The translations under genes were made by a program, and so were the position numbers. Source: Alphaproteobacteria bacterium (GTDB taxonomy: Bacteria > Pseudomonadota > Alphaproteobacteria > UBA828). From it: a DNA stretch of 12,585 nt. Below are positions 1-6,687 of this stretch, piece by piece. Under the pieces are notes generated by a model that saw only the letters and a list, made by a program, of their open reading frames with translations, searched no databases and was not told where the DNA came from. Location of the stretch: positions 1-12,585 of the forward strand of contig JAPYQV010000035.1 of assembly GCA_029937205.1 (NCBI GenBank), written 5' to 3'. The stretch's first letter is position 1, and each line of letters starts with the position of its first letter.

Positions 1-1508
1 CCATAGGCCCTGGCCAGCGCTGCGAAATCGGGTCTGTTCATCACCGTGCCATACATCGCCTCGCGCCCGCCCCGGCGGTATTGGTGGGTGGCGATCGAGC
101 CGTACATGCCGTTGTCGAACAGCAGCACAATAAAGGGCAGGTTCTGCTGAACGCCGGTGACGATTTCCTGCCCGGTCATGAGAAAGCCGCCATCACCGAC
201 CAGGGTGATGACGGGCTTGTCCGGACGGGCCAATTGCACGCCGATGGCGCCCGGAACGCCATAGCCCATGGCGCCGAGGCAGGCGGCGAACTGGCTGCCG
301 GGCGCGCGATAGGCGAAATGGCGGTGCAGCCACCCGGCGAAAGCGCCCGAATCATTGACGATGCAGGCATCATCCGGCAAGCGGTCGCGCATGATGGTGA
401 TGATTTCGGCCATGTCGACATCGCCGAGACACCGGGCCGCACTGTCCCGGCCCGGCGTGGCGTAGTCGATATGCTCCCGATGGCACGCTTCACGCCATGC
501 CAAACGGAGGTTTGAAGGCGGCCTTGAAATTTTGTTGCGGATCGCTTCCAGGCTGAGACCGGTATCGGCCAGGAGTGCCACATGCGATGAGGTTTGGGCG
601 AAAGCCGCGGCCTCGGGATAAATATGTATGACGCGCTGATCCGGGCGCAGCAGGGAATGGCCCTGCAGCGTGGCGCCGTCGGGCCGCGCGCCGGCCAAGA
701 TGACAAGATCGCATTCGGCCCAGAAATTCTTCTGATAAGGCGTGAGGCGGAGGCCGAAATGGCCGAGATTGGCGGCGTGTTCATGGGCCAAGATATCCTG
801 GCGGCGGAAGGCGCTAACCACACCGGCGCCCGAGGCCTCGGCAAATTGCAGGAGCGCGGCGTGCGCGCCTTCGAAATTGATCTGTTCACCGCCGATGATG
901 ACGGGGTGCTCGGCCGTATCAATCAGGCGCGCGGCTTCTGCCACGGCATCCGAATTGGGAAGGAGGGCTGCCCTCGGTTGAGGTTTTGGAATTTGCACGG
1001 CGCCTGCGTCGCCTTCGGTGACATCCTCGGGCAAGACGATTGCGACCGGCCCTGGCCGCCCTTCGACCGCCTCGTGCAGCGCTTTCGCCGTCGCTTCGGC
1101 GACATCCTGTGGCCGCAACACTTCAAGCACCCGCTTGGTGAGCGGGCCGAAGGCGGTGGGATAGTCGATTTCCTGAAACGCCTCGCGGCCCATTTCCCCG
1201 GTCGGCACATGGCCGATGAAGAGGACCAGCGGCGTCGAATCCTGCTTCGCCGTATGCAGGCCGATCGAGGCGTTGGTGGCTCCGGGGCCGCGTGTGACGA
1301 AGGCAATGCCCGGCTTGCCCGTTGCCTTGGCGTAAGCTTCGGCTGCGAGCGTGGCGCCGGATTCATGGCGGTTGAGTACCAGGCGGATGCGCGCGCGCGA
1401 TTGCCGCAAGGCTTCGAGAATGGTGAGGTAGCTCTCGCCGGGCACGCAGAAACTGGTATCGACGCCATACTCCAACAGCACCGCCACCAGCGCCTCGCCG
1501 CCGTTCAT
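1..1508 (-). CDS. Thiamine-diphosphate-dependent enzyme, acetolactate synthase large-subunit superfamily (3' end outside window)
   Basis: This is a ThDP enzyme of the IlvB/POX/benzoylformate-decarboxylase type, which acts on 2-oxo acids in the cytosol. The frame is open from the ATG at 1508 to the left edge, giving about 502 residues of a family that is usually 530-600, so only the C-terminal tail is missing. The N-terminal domain holds the ThDP-activating glutamate (E49, in NRHESGA), followed by AEAYAKATGKPG and GPGATN. The C-terminal domain has the ThDP/Mg motif: GDGG at 438-441 and DN at 465-466, followed by GMYGSI. The start lies 9 nt past the stop of the upstream lactonase gene. There is no strong ribosome site, so coupled translation is likely. 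The neighbouring lactonases and IlvD/Edd dehydratase suggest it handles a 2-oxo acid from sugar-acid breakdown, but that is inference. True acetolactate synthase is less likely, since no small-subunit gene is seen, but it is not excluded because the downstream side is outside the window. Confidence 0.92.
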   Translation of the reverse strand, partial: MNGGEALVAVLLEYGVDTSFCVPGESYLTILEALRQSRARIRLVLNRHESGATLAAEAYAKATGKPGIAFVTRGPGATNASIGLHTAKQDSTPLVLFIGHVPTGEMGREAFQEIDYPTAFGPLTKRVLEVLRPQDVAEATAKALHEAVEGRPGPVAIVLPEDVTEGDAGAVQIPKPQPRAALLPNSDAVAEAARLIDTAEHPVIIGGEQINFEGAHAALLQFAEASGAGVVSAFRRQDILAHEHAANLGHFGLRLTPYQKNFWAECDLVILAGARPDGATLQGHSLLRPDQRVIHIYPEAAAFAQTSSHVALLADTGLSLEAIRNKISRPPSNLRLAWREACHREHIDYATPGRDSAARCLGDVDMAEIITIMRDRLPDDACIVNDSGAFAGWLHRHFAYRAPGSQFAACLGAMGYGVPGAIGVQLARPDKPVITLVGDGGFLMTGQEIVTGVQQNLPFIVLLFDNGMYGSIATHQYRRGGREAMYGTVMNRPDFAALARAY

Positions 1509-1517
1509 AAATTCATC

Positions 1518-2396
1518 TCAACCGGCGAAGCGCGGCTCGGGTAGGCCGGTGGCGGCGCTGCCGGTGACGGCGAAAACATTGCCGGCCAACGGTTTCTCGG
1601 TAAGTTGGGCCGCGTTCAATTCCGCCCGCGCGCTGGTGACATAGATGATGTCGAGATTGTCACCGCCGAACATCGGGCAGGTCGGATTGTGCACCGGCAG
1701 ATCTATCTTGCGGTCGAAGCTGCCGTCCGGCGCCCAGCGCACCAGACAGGCGCCGCCCCACATGGCGTTCCACAAATAGCCCTCCGCATCGACCGTAGAG
1801 CCGTCCGGTTCGCCTTCGAGATGCTTGGTCGAGGCGAAGACGCGCTTGTTGCTGACGGTGCCGCTGTCGACGTCCAGATCGTAGGCCCAAATCTCATTTT
1901 CCGGCGTGTCGCAATAATAGAGCGTGCCGCCGTCGGGGCTGAAGGCGGTTGAGTTGGAGGTGTTGATGTCGGTTTCCTGCACCGAAAATCCGAGATCGGC
2001 GTCGAGGCGATAGAGCGAACCGCACGGCTTGGCATAGGTATCGTCCATGGTGCCGGCCCAAAACCGGCCCTGGCGGTCGCAGCGGCCGTCATTGAAGCGG
2101 CTGTTGGGATTGTCCTGCTCATGGTCGTGGATCACTTCCAGCGCGCCGCTGTCGGGATCAAAGAAACGAAAACCGTTCCACCAAGCGACCACCAGGCCCT
2201 TGCCGTTCTGCCGCAGCGCCATGCTGCCGGGTTCTTCCGGCGTCGCCCAGTTTTCCGTTTTGCCGCTCGCCGGATGGTGCCGCCAGATGCTTTTGCCCTT
2301 GATATCGAGCCAGTACAGTACCTTCTCGACCGGGCACCAGACCGGCCCTTCGCCGAGCTCGTTTTGGCAATCCACCTGTGTGGTTATTTCGATCAA
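1518..2396 (-). CDS. SMP-30/gluconolactonase family lactonase, paralogue 2
   Basis: This 292-residue six-bladed beta-propeller lactonase is normal length for the SMP-30/LRE family, which hydrolyses aldonolactones to aldonic acids with a divalent metal. The expected metal and substrate residues are present: E16 in LGEGPVW, N102 in RFNDGRCD, N148 in TSNSTAFSPDG and D198 in GEPDGS. The motifs GRFWAGTMDD and GYLWNAMWGG are also typical. There is no signal peptide, so it should be cytosolic. An AAGGAAA ribosome site sits 5 nt before the ATG. The gene lies downstream of a close paralogue (2517-3392), and the two share long identical blocks including NDGRCDRQGRFWAG and the C-terminus LPEPRFAG, which points to tandem duplication. 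The ThDP-enzyme gene follows 9 nt later, so the two are probably co-transcribed. The exact lactone cannot be read from sequence. Confidence 0.93.
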   Translation of the reverse strand: MIEITTQVDCQNELGEGPVWCPVEKVLYWLDIKGKSIWRHHPASGKTENWATPEEPGSMALRQNGKGLVVAWWNGFRFFDPDSGALEVIHDHEQDNPNSRFNDGRCDRQGRFWAGTMDDTYAKPCGSLYRLDADLGFSVQETDINTSNSTAFSPDGGTLYYCDTPENEIWAYDLDVDSGTVSNKRVFASTKHLEGEPDGSTVDAEGYLWNAMWGGACLVRWAPDGSFDRKIDLPVHNPTCPMFGGDNLDIIYVTSARAELNAAQLTEKPLAGNVFAVTGSAATGLPEPRFAG

Positions 2397-2491
2397 GACT
2401 GTTTCCTTTTTCGTTTGGTCCCTCAGACGCCGGGCGAGCGCATCCGCTCTCTTGGCTACCTCGTATTAACTCGGGCGCGTAGTCACGCTTG

Positions 2492-2514
2492 CCGGAATGC
2501 ACGATGCATTCCGG
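2492..2514 (-). repeat. Perfect 10-bp inverted repeat (hairpin) just after the first lactonase stop
   Basis: The arms CCGGAATGCA (2492-2501) and TGCATTCCGG (2505-2514) are exact reverse complements around a 3-nt loop. The hairpin begins 2 nt after the TAA stop (2517-2519) of the upstream lactonase gene, reading on the minus strand. No T-run follows (the next bases read CAAGCGTGACT), so it does not fit a standard intrinsic terminator. It could be a 3'-end stabilising or processing hairpin that lowers expression of the downstream lactonase and ThDP-enzyme genes, or a protein-binding palindrome. Confidence 0.6.
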
Positions 2515-2516
2515 AA

Positions 2517-3392
2517 TTATCCGGCGAAACGTGGTTCGGGCAGGCCGGTGGCGCCGGTGCCGGTGATGGCGAAAATGCCGCCGGCCTGCGGTTGTTTGGC
2601 GAGATCCTCATCGCTCAGGAATATGCTGGCGCAGGTCAGGTAGATGGTGTCGAGACCCTCGCCGCCGAACATCGGGCAGGTCGGGCGCTGTACCGGCAAA
2701 TCGATGGTGCGGTCGAGCGTGCCGTCGGGCGCCCAGCGCGCCAGGCACCAGCCGTCCCACATGGCATTCCATAAATAGCCTTCCGAATCGACCGCCGAGC
2801 CGTCCGGACTGCCCCGCATATCCTTGGTCGAGGCGAAGACGCGGCGGTTGGAGATATCGCCGCTTGCCGTATCCAGGTCATAGGCCCAGATGGTGTCGAT
2901 ACCGAGATCGGCATAGTAAAGCGTGGTGCCGTCCGGGCTGAAGGCGAGGGAATTGGAGCAGATGATATTGCTCTCCATCTTGTGCACGCTGAGATCGGTG
3001 TCGAGGCGGTAAAGACCGCCGAGCGGTTGTTCCATGAAGTCGTCCATGCTGCCGGCCCAAAAGCGGCCTTGCCGGTCGCAGCGCCCGTCATTGAGGCGGC
3101 TCCCGGGTGTATCGGCCTCGATTTCATGCAGAGTCTCTGCTGTGCCGCTTTCCAGATCGTAGGCGCGGTAGCCGCCGTAAAACGCCACGATCATGCCGCC
3201 ATTCTTGCGCAGTGCCAGAGAGCCAGGCTCTTCCTTCACCGGCCAGGTTTTCACATCGCCTGAGGCCGGTGTGTAGCGGTTGATCGACTTGCCTTTGATA
3301 TCGACCCACCACAACGCCTTGTCCTCCGGACACCAGACCGGTCCCTCGCCCAGGACATTCTTGCAGTCCACCACGCATTCGATCTCGACCAT
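2517..3392 (-). CDS. SMP-30/gluconolactonase family lactonase, paralogue 1
   Basis: This 291-residue beta-propeller lactonase is closely related along its whole length to the protein encoded at 1518-2396 (well over half identical by eye). The metal and substrate residues are intact: E16 in LGEGPVW, N101 in SRLNDGRCD, N147 in CSNSLAFSPDG and D197 in GSPDGS. It should open a sugar lactone to the free aldonate in the cytosol. The start is supported by a GGGAGA ribosome site 5 nt before the ATG. It is the first gene of the leftward unit and shares a 102-bp intergenic region with the divergent IlvD/Edd dehydratase, which would act on the aldonate product. The paralogues differ in loops that could set lactone specificity, for instance around residues 66-76 (GMIVAFYGGYR here, GLVVAWWNGFR in the other). 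Confidence 0.94.
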   Translation of the reverse strand: MVEIECVVDCKNVLGEGPVWCPEDKALWWVDIKGKSINRYTPASGDVKTWPVKEEPGSLALRKNGGMIVAFYGGYRAYDLESGTAETLHEIEADTPGSRLNDGRCDRQGRFWAGSMDDFMEQPLGGLYRLDTDLSVHKMESNIICSNSLAFSPDGTTLYYADLGIDTIWAYDLDTASGDISNRRVFASTKDMRGSPDGSAVDSEGYLWNAMWDGWCLARWAPDGTLDRTIDLPVQRPTCPMFGGEGLDTIYLTCASIFLSDEDLAKQPQAGGIFAITGTGATGLPEPRFAG

Positions 3393-3494
3393 CGCCGTCT
3401 CCCGGATTAGTTTTTGTATCTATATGGCGCGCCGAAATAATCGGGGCAAATCGGGGCTGCGTCAACGCTCCCGGCACAGGGAGACGAGGGAAAC
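3393..3494. promoter_or_regulatory. Divergent promoter region between lactonase 1 and the IlvD/Edd dehydratase
   Basis: These 102 bp separate two divergent genes and must hold both promoters. On the minus strand, TTGACG (3465-3460) and GATTAT (3442-3437) are spaced by 17 bp, giving a plausible sigma70 promoter for the lactonase unit. On the plus strand, AATAAT (3436-3441) with a weak TTTGTA (3413-3418) could serve the dehydratase gene. A 10-bp-period direct repeat, AATCGGGGC at 3439-3447 and again at 3449-3457, lies over both candidate core promoters and could be an operator. The dehydratase ribosome site GAGGGAAAC directly precedes the ATG at 3495. The promoter calls are by eye only. Confidence 0.45.
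3439..3457. repeat. Two tandem copies of AATCGGGGC, possible operator
   Basis: AATCGGGGC occurs at 3439-3447 and 3449-3457, offset by 10 bp, so both copies face the same side of the helix. They sit between the candidate -35 and -10 of the leftward promoter and just downstream of the candidate rightward -10. This is a suitable place for a regulator that senses a sugar acid or lactone. No regulator gene is in the window. Confidence 0.4.
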
Positions 3495-5225
3495 ATGAAA
3501 AAGAAAAGTGAAGGCCTGCGCGGCTCGCTGACGAGCTATGGCGATGCCGGTTTTTCCTACTTCCTGCGCAAATCCTTCGCCAAATCCATGGGCTATAGCG
3601 CTGAAGAATTGGCGCGCCCGGTGGTTGGCATCGCCAACACGGCGAGCGGCATGGTGAGTTGCCACGGCACCGTGCCGCAGTTGGTCGAGGCGGTGAAACG
3701 CGGCGTCACCGCGGCCGGCGGATTGCCGATCGAATTCCCGACCATTGCCCTCGGCGAGCCCTTTCTCAACCCGACCAGCATGCTGTTCCGCAACCTGATG
3801 GCCATCGATACCGAGGAAATGATCCGCGCCCATCCGGTCGATGCGGTGGTCCTGATCGGTGGCTGCGACAAAACCGTGCCGGCGCAATTGATGGCGGCGG
3901 CGAGCGCTGATGTGCCGGCAATCCTGCTCGTCACCGGCCCGATGATGACCGGCAGCCACCGGGGAGAGCGGCTCGGCGCGTGTACGGATTGCCGCCGCTT
4001 TTGGGGCGAGCATCGTGGCGGGCGGGTCGATGCGGAAGAGATCGATGAAATCTCGGGCCGCTTGATGCCGACGTCCGGCACCTGCATGGTGATGGGCACG
4101 GCGAGCACCATGGCCTGCATCACCGAGGCGCTCGGCATGATGCTGCCGGGCGGTGCCGCCATTCCGGCGGTCCATGCCGACCGTTTGCGCAATGCCAGCG
4201 AAAGCGGCGCCTGTGCCGTCCGCATGATCGAAACCGGCGGGCCGAAACCGACCGAGATCATCACCCCTGCCGCCCTCAGCAACGCGTTTCGCGTGCTGCT
4301 CGCCATCGGCGGTTCGACCAATGCCGTGATTCACCTGGCCGCCTTGGCTGGCCGCCTCGGCATTGAAATCGATTATGACGCGCTCGACCGGTTGGGCCGC
4401 GAGACGCCGGTGCTGGTCGATCTCAAACCTTCCGGCGCTCACTATATGGAGGATCTCAACAAGGCCGGCGGCCTGGCGCCGCTCCTGCGCGAACTGGCGC
4501 CGCTGCTGGATCTCGATTGTCTGACCGTGACCGGCCGCACGCTGGGCGAGGAATTGGCTGCTGCGCCGCCGGCCTGGCCGCAGGAGGTAGTGCGCCCGCG
4601 CGACAATCCGCTGCACGCCGAAGGCGGTATCGCCGTCCTCAGCGGCAATTTGGCGCCGGGCGGCGCGATCATCAAACATTCCGCCGCCACGCCGGAACTG
4701 CTCAGCCATGAAGGCCGTGCCGTGGTCTTCGATTCGCTCGACGATATGGCCGAGCGCATCGACGATCCCGAGCTCGACGTCACGGCGGAGGATGTGCTGG
4801 TACTGCGCAACGCTGGACCGATCGGCGCGCCCGGTATGCCGGAGGCCGGTTACATTCCGATCCCCAAAAAGCTCGCCCGGGCCGGGGTCAAGGATATGTT
4901 GCGTATCTCGGACGCGCGCATGAGCGGCACCGCGTTTGGTGCCATTGTCTTGCATCTTTGCCCCGAGGCGGCGGTCGGTGGGCCGCTGGCGTTGGTCCAA
5001 AGCGGCGACCGTATTCGTCTCGATGTCCCGGCGCGCAGCCTCGATGTGCTGGTCTCTGACGCGGAATTGCAGCAACGCCGCGTTGCCTGGACGCCACCGC
5101 CACAGCACCCCGGCGCCGAGCGCGGCTGGCTGGCGCTGCATCTCGCCCATGTCCAGCAGGCCGACAAGGGTTGCGATCTCGATATCCTGGCCGGCAAGCC
5201 ATCCGGTGCCCGCGCGCCGGCGTAA
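3495..5225 (+). CDS. IlvD/Edd-family dehydratase, probable sugar-acid (aldonate) dehydratase
   Basis: This 576-residue [Fe-S] dehydratase turns a 2,3-dihydroxy acid into the 2-oxo-3-deoxy acid. Three cluster cysteines are visible: C56 (VSCHGTVP), C124 (GGCDKT) and C197 (TSGTCMVMGTAS). K126, beside the second cysteine, is the lysine position that is carbamylated to bind Mg in relatives. The catalytic serine is S477 in DARMSGTAFG. The length fits sugar-acid dehydratases such as L-arabinonate or D-xylonate dehydratase, but dihydroxy-acid dehydratase (IlvD) is in the same family. The divergent lactonase pair and the ThDP enzyme favour a sugar-acid role, which is inference. The ATG at 3495 follows GAGGGAAAC, a good ribosome site. 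The gene ends only 8 bp from the stop of the opposing SDR gene. Confidence 0.93.
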   Translation: MKKKSEGLRGSLTSYGDAGFSYFLRKSFAKSMGYSAEELARPVVGIANTASGMVSCHGTVPQLVEAVKRGVTAAGGLPIEFPTIALGEPFLNPTSMLFRNLMAIDTEEMIRAHPVDAVVLIGGCDKTVPAQLMAAASADVPAILLVTGPMMTGSHRGERLGACTDCRRFWGEHRGGRVDAEEIDEISGRLMPTSGTCMVMGTASTMACITEALGMMLPGGAAIPAVHADRLRNASESGACAVRMIETGGPKPTEIITPAALSNAFRVLLAIGGSTNAVIHLAALAGRLGIEIDYDALDRLGRETPVLVDLKPSGAHYMEDLNKAGGLAPLLRELAPLLDLDCLTVTGRTLGEELAAAPPAWPQEVVRPRDNPLHAEGGIAVLSGNLAPGGAIIKHSAATPELLSHEGRAVVFDSLDDMAERIDDPELDVTAEDVLVLRNAGPIGAPGMPEAGYIPIPKKLARAGVKDMLRISDARMSGTAFGAIVLHLCPEAAVGGPLALVQSGDRIRLDVPARSLDVLVSDAELQQRRVAWTPPPQHPGAERGWLALHLAHVQQADKGCDLDILAGKPSGARAPA

Positions 5226-5233
5226 GAAATATT
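5226..5233. other. 8-bp convergent junction with no terminator visible
   Basis: The dehydratase (plus) and the SDR (minus) end tail-to-tail with 8 AT-rich bases between their stop codons. I see no GC hairpin with a T-run here, so transcripts probably read into the opposing gene or end by Rho. Confidence 0.7.
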
Positions 5234-6004
5234 CTATTGCGCCGTCACGCCGCCATCGATGACCAGTTCGGCGCCGGTCATGTAGGACGACTCGTCGGAC
5301 GCGAGAAATAGCATTCCGGCGGCGATCTCTTCCGGCCTGGCAAGGCGCGCCATGGGGATGCGCGACATCACCAACGGCCCGATCACCGGATCCTCGAACC
5401 CGGGCTGCGTCATCGGAGTCAGGGTGTAGCCGGGGTGTAGCGAATTGACCCTGATGCCTTGCGGCGCGTACTGGATTGCCGCCATCTTGGTGAAACTCCG
5501 CACCGCCCCCTTGGCGGCGTGGTAGGCAGCCAGGGTGGGGGTGCCGGTGATCGCATGGATGGAGGACACGTTGACAATCGAGCCGCCGCCGGTTTGGCGC
5601 ATACCGGCGACCACATGCTTGGTCCCGAGCCACACGCCGCGGCTCATCACCGCCTGATGCCGGTCCCACATCTCAACGGTGGTTTCCTCCACATCGGCCA
5701 GCTCGGCGATCCCGGCATTGTTGACAAGCACTGTCGGGGTGCCTAGTTCGGCGGTCACCTGCTTGAGCGCGGCGACCCATTGGGTCTCGTCGGTGACATC
5801 GAGCGGAACGGCCAACGCCCGGCCGCCGTTTTGTTCGATCTCAGCCACCGTGCGTTGCGTCGCCTCCATGTTCAGGTCGGCAATCGCCACCGCGGCGCCT
5901 TCCCGGGCGAACATGCCGGCGGCGGCGCCACCAATGCCCATCATCTCGCCGGCGACACCGTGCGCGCCGCCGGTGATCAGAGCAACTTTGCCTTTCAGTC
6001 TCAT
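5234..6004 (-). CDS. Short-chain dehydrogenase/reductase (SDR), NAD-type, with expanded glycine-rich loop
   Basis: This 256-residue classical SDR is expected to oxidise or reduce a secondary alcohol/ketone in the cytosol. The Rossmann start reads ALITGGAHGVAGEMMGIGG (residues 9-26). Instead of the normal TGxxxGxG it carries about eight extra residues before GIGG. D43, at the end of beta-2 (IADLN), suggests NAD(H). NNAG is at 95-98, with the catalytic Ser at 147/148 (VSS), Y161 and K165 (YHAAK). At the usual tetrad Asn (NxxG before the VWLGTK segment) the sequence reads MSRG, so that Asn appears to be Met120. The C-terminus PEEIAAGMLFLASDESSYMTGAELVIDGG is typical in pattern. An AGGTGG ribosome site precedes the ATG. 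It is the last gene of the minus-strand train, 26 bp after larB, so its substrate may be linked to a nickel-pincer enzyme. Confidence 0.93.
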   Translation of the reverse strand: MRLKGKVALITGGAHGVAGEMMGIGGAAAGMFAREGAAVAIADLNMEATQRTVAEIEQNGGRALAVPLDVTDETQWVAALKQVTAELGTPTVLVNNAGIAELADVEETTVEMWDRHQAVMSRGVWLGTKHVVAGMRQTGGGSIVNVSSIHAITGTPTLAAYHAAKGAVRSFTKMAAIQYAPQGIRVNSLHPGYTLTPMTQPGFEDPVIGPLVMSRIPMARLARPEEIAAGMLFLASDESSYMTGAELVIDGGVTAQ

Positions 6005-6030
6005 GACGCTGCCACCTTTTTATCTGGCGC

Positions 6031-6687
6031 TCAGGCGCTGCCGCCTCTGAGCGCGCGAAGCGCGGCGCAGGCGGCGCCGTAGCCATTGTCGATGTTGACC
6101 ACCACCACGCCTGGCGCGCAGCTCACGAGCGACGCGTAGAGGGCGGTTTCGCCGCCGCGCGCGGCGCCGTAACCGGTTGAGGTCGGCACGGCGATGACCA
6201 GGCCCGGCACCAGGCCGCCGATGACGCTGGGCAGCGCCGCGTCGAGCCCGGCCACGGCGATGACGATGCGGTGGCGCTTGATCTCATTGATGCGCTCCAT
6301 CAGGCGCCACAGGCCGGCGACGCCGACATCGCTGATCTCCAAGCACGGCGCGCCGTAATAGCTGAGGGTGCGCGCCGCCTCGCGGCTGACGCGCACATCC
6401 GAGGTGCCGGCGGTGACGACGGCGATTTCAACCTCGCCGGCGGGTGCCGCGACGCTGCCGAAGAAGCCGGTTCGGGAGAGCGGCTCATAATCGATGCGTG
6501 CGGCGAGGGCTGGCGGCAGCGCCTTCAAGGCGTCCGCGTCCAGGCGGGTCAGCAGCAGACTGTCCGCGCCCGCCTTTTCGAGAATGGCGGCCATATGTTC
6601 GTTCGATTTGCCGGCGCAGAGAATGGCTTCGTCGAAGCCGAGGCGTTCGCGGCGCTCCAGGTCGAGCTTGATATCGCGCTCAGCCAT
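6031..6687 (-). CDS. larB: LarB, pyridinium-3,5-biscarboxylic acid mononucleotide synthase
   Basis: LarB does the first step of nickel-pincer nucleotide (NPN) synthesis: it carboxylates the pyridinium ring of nicotinate adenine dinucleotide and releases AMP. The 218-residue protein has the PurE-like core with family signatures: VVTAGTSD (90-97), ISDVGVAGLWRL (118-129), AVAGLDAALPSVIGGLV (144-160), AVPTSTGYGA (166-175) and VVVVNIDNGYGA (194-205). C190, in LVSCAPG, matches the active-site cysteine position known from the family. The N-terminal helical part is somewhat shorter than in longer relatives. The start overlaps the end of larE by 8 nt (ATGGCTGA), which supports coupled translation. The gene is 26 bp upstream of the SDR gene. 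Confidence is high because several motifs are nearly unique to LarB; PurE is excluded by the ALPSV and NIDNG segments. Confidence 0.95.
   Translation of the reverse strand: MAERDIKLDLERRERLGFDEAILCAGKSNEHMAAILEKAGADSLLLTRLDADALKALPPALAARIDYEPLSRTGFFGSVAAPAGEVEIAVVTAGTSDVRVSREAARTLSYYGAPCLEISDVGVAGLWRLMERINEIKRHRIVIAVAGLDAALPSVIGGLVPGLVIAVPTSTGYGAARGGETALYASLVSCAPGVVVVNIDNGYGAACAALRALRGGSA

Noticed and set aside
176..1468. Two abutting minus-strand frames (176-922 and 923-1468) that look like a split gene
   Set aside because: Both are in a frame different from the ThDP enzyme, which is open without interruption from 1508 to the window edge; there is no frameshift.
594..1544. Plus-strand open frame (316 codons) across the ThDP-enzyme gene
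   Set aside because: The minus frame carries the ThDP motifs in full; the plus frame has no family features.
2492..2514. Intrinsic terminator after the first lactonase
   Set aside because: The stem is perfect but no T-run follows on the minus strand, so I list it only as an inverted repeat.
3462..5669. Long minus-strand open frame (735 codons) opposite the dehydratase gene
   Set aside because: It lies antisense to a well-supported IlvD/Edd gene, has the Arg/His/Ala-rich composition of a GC-rich shadow frame, and shows no recognisable domain.
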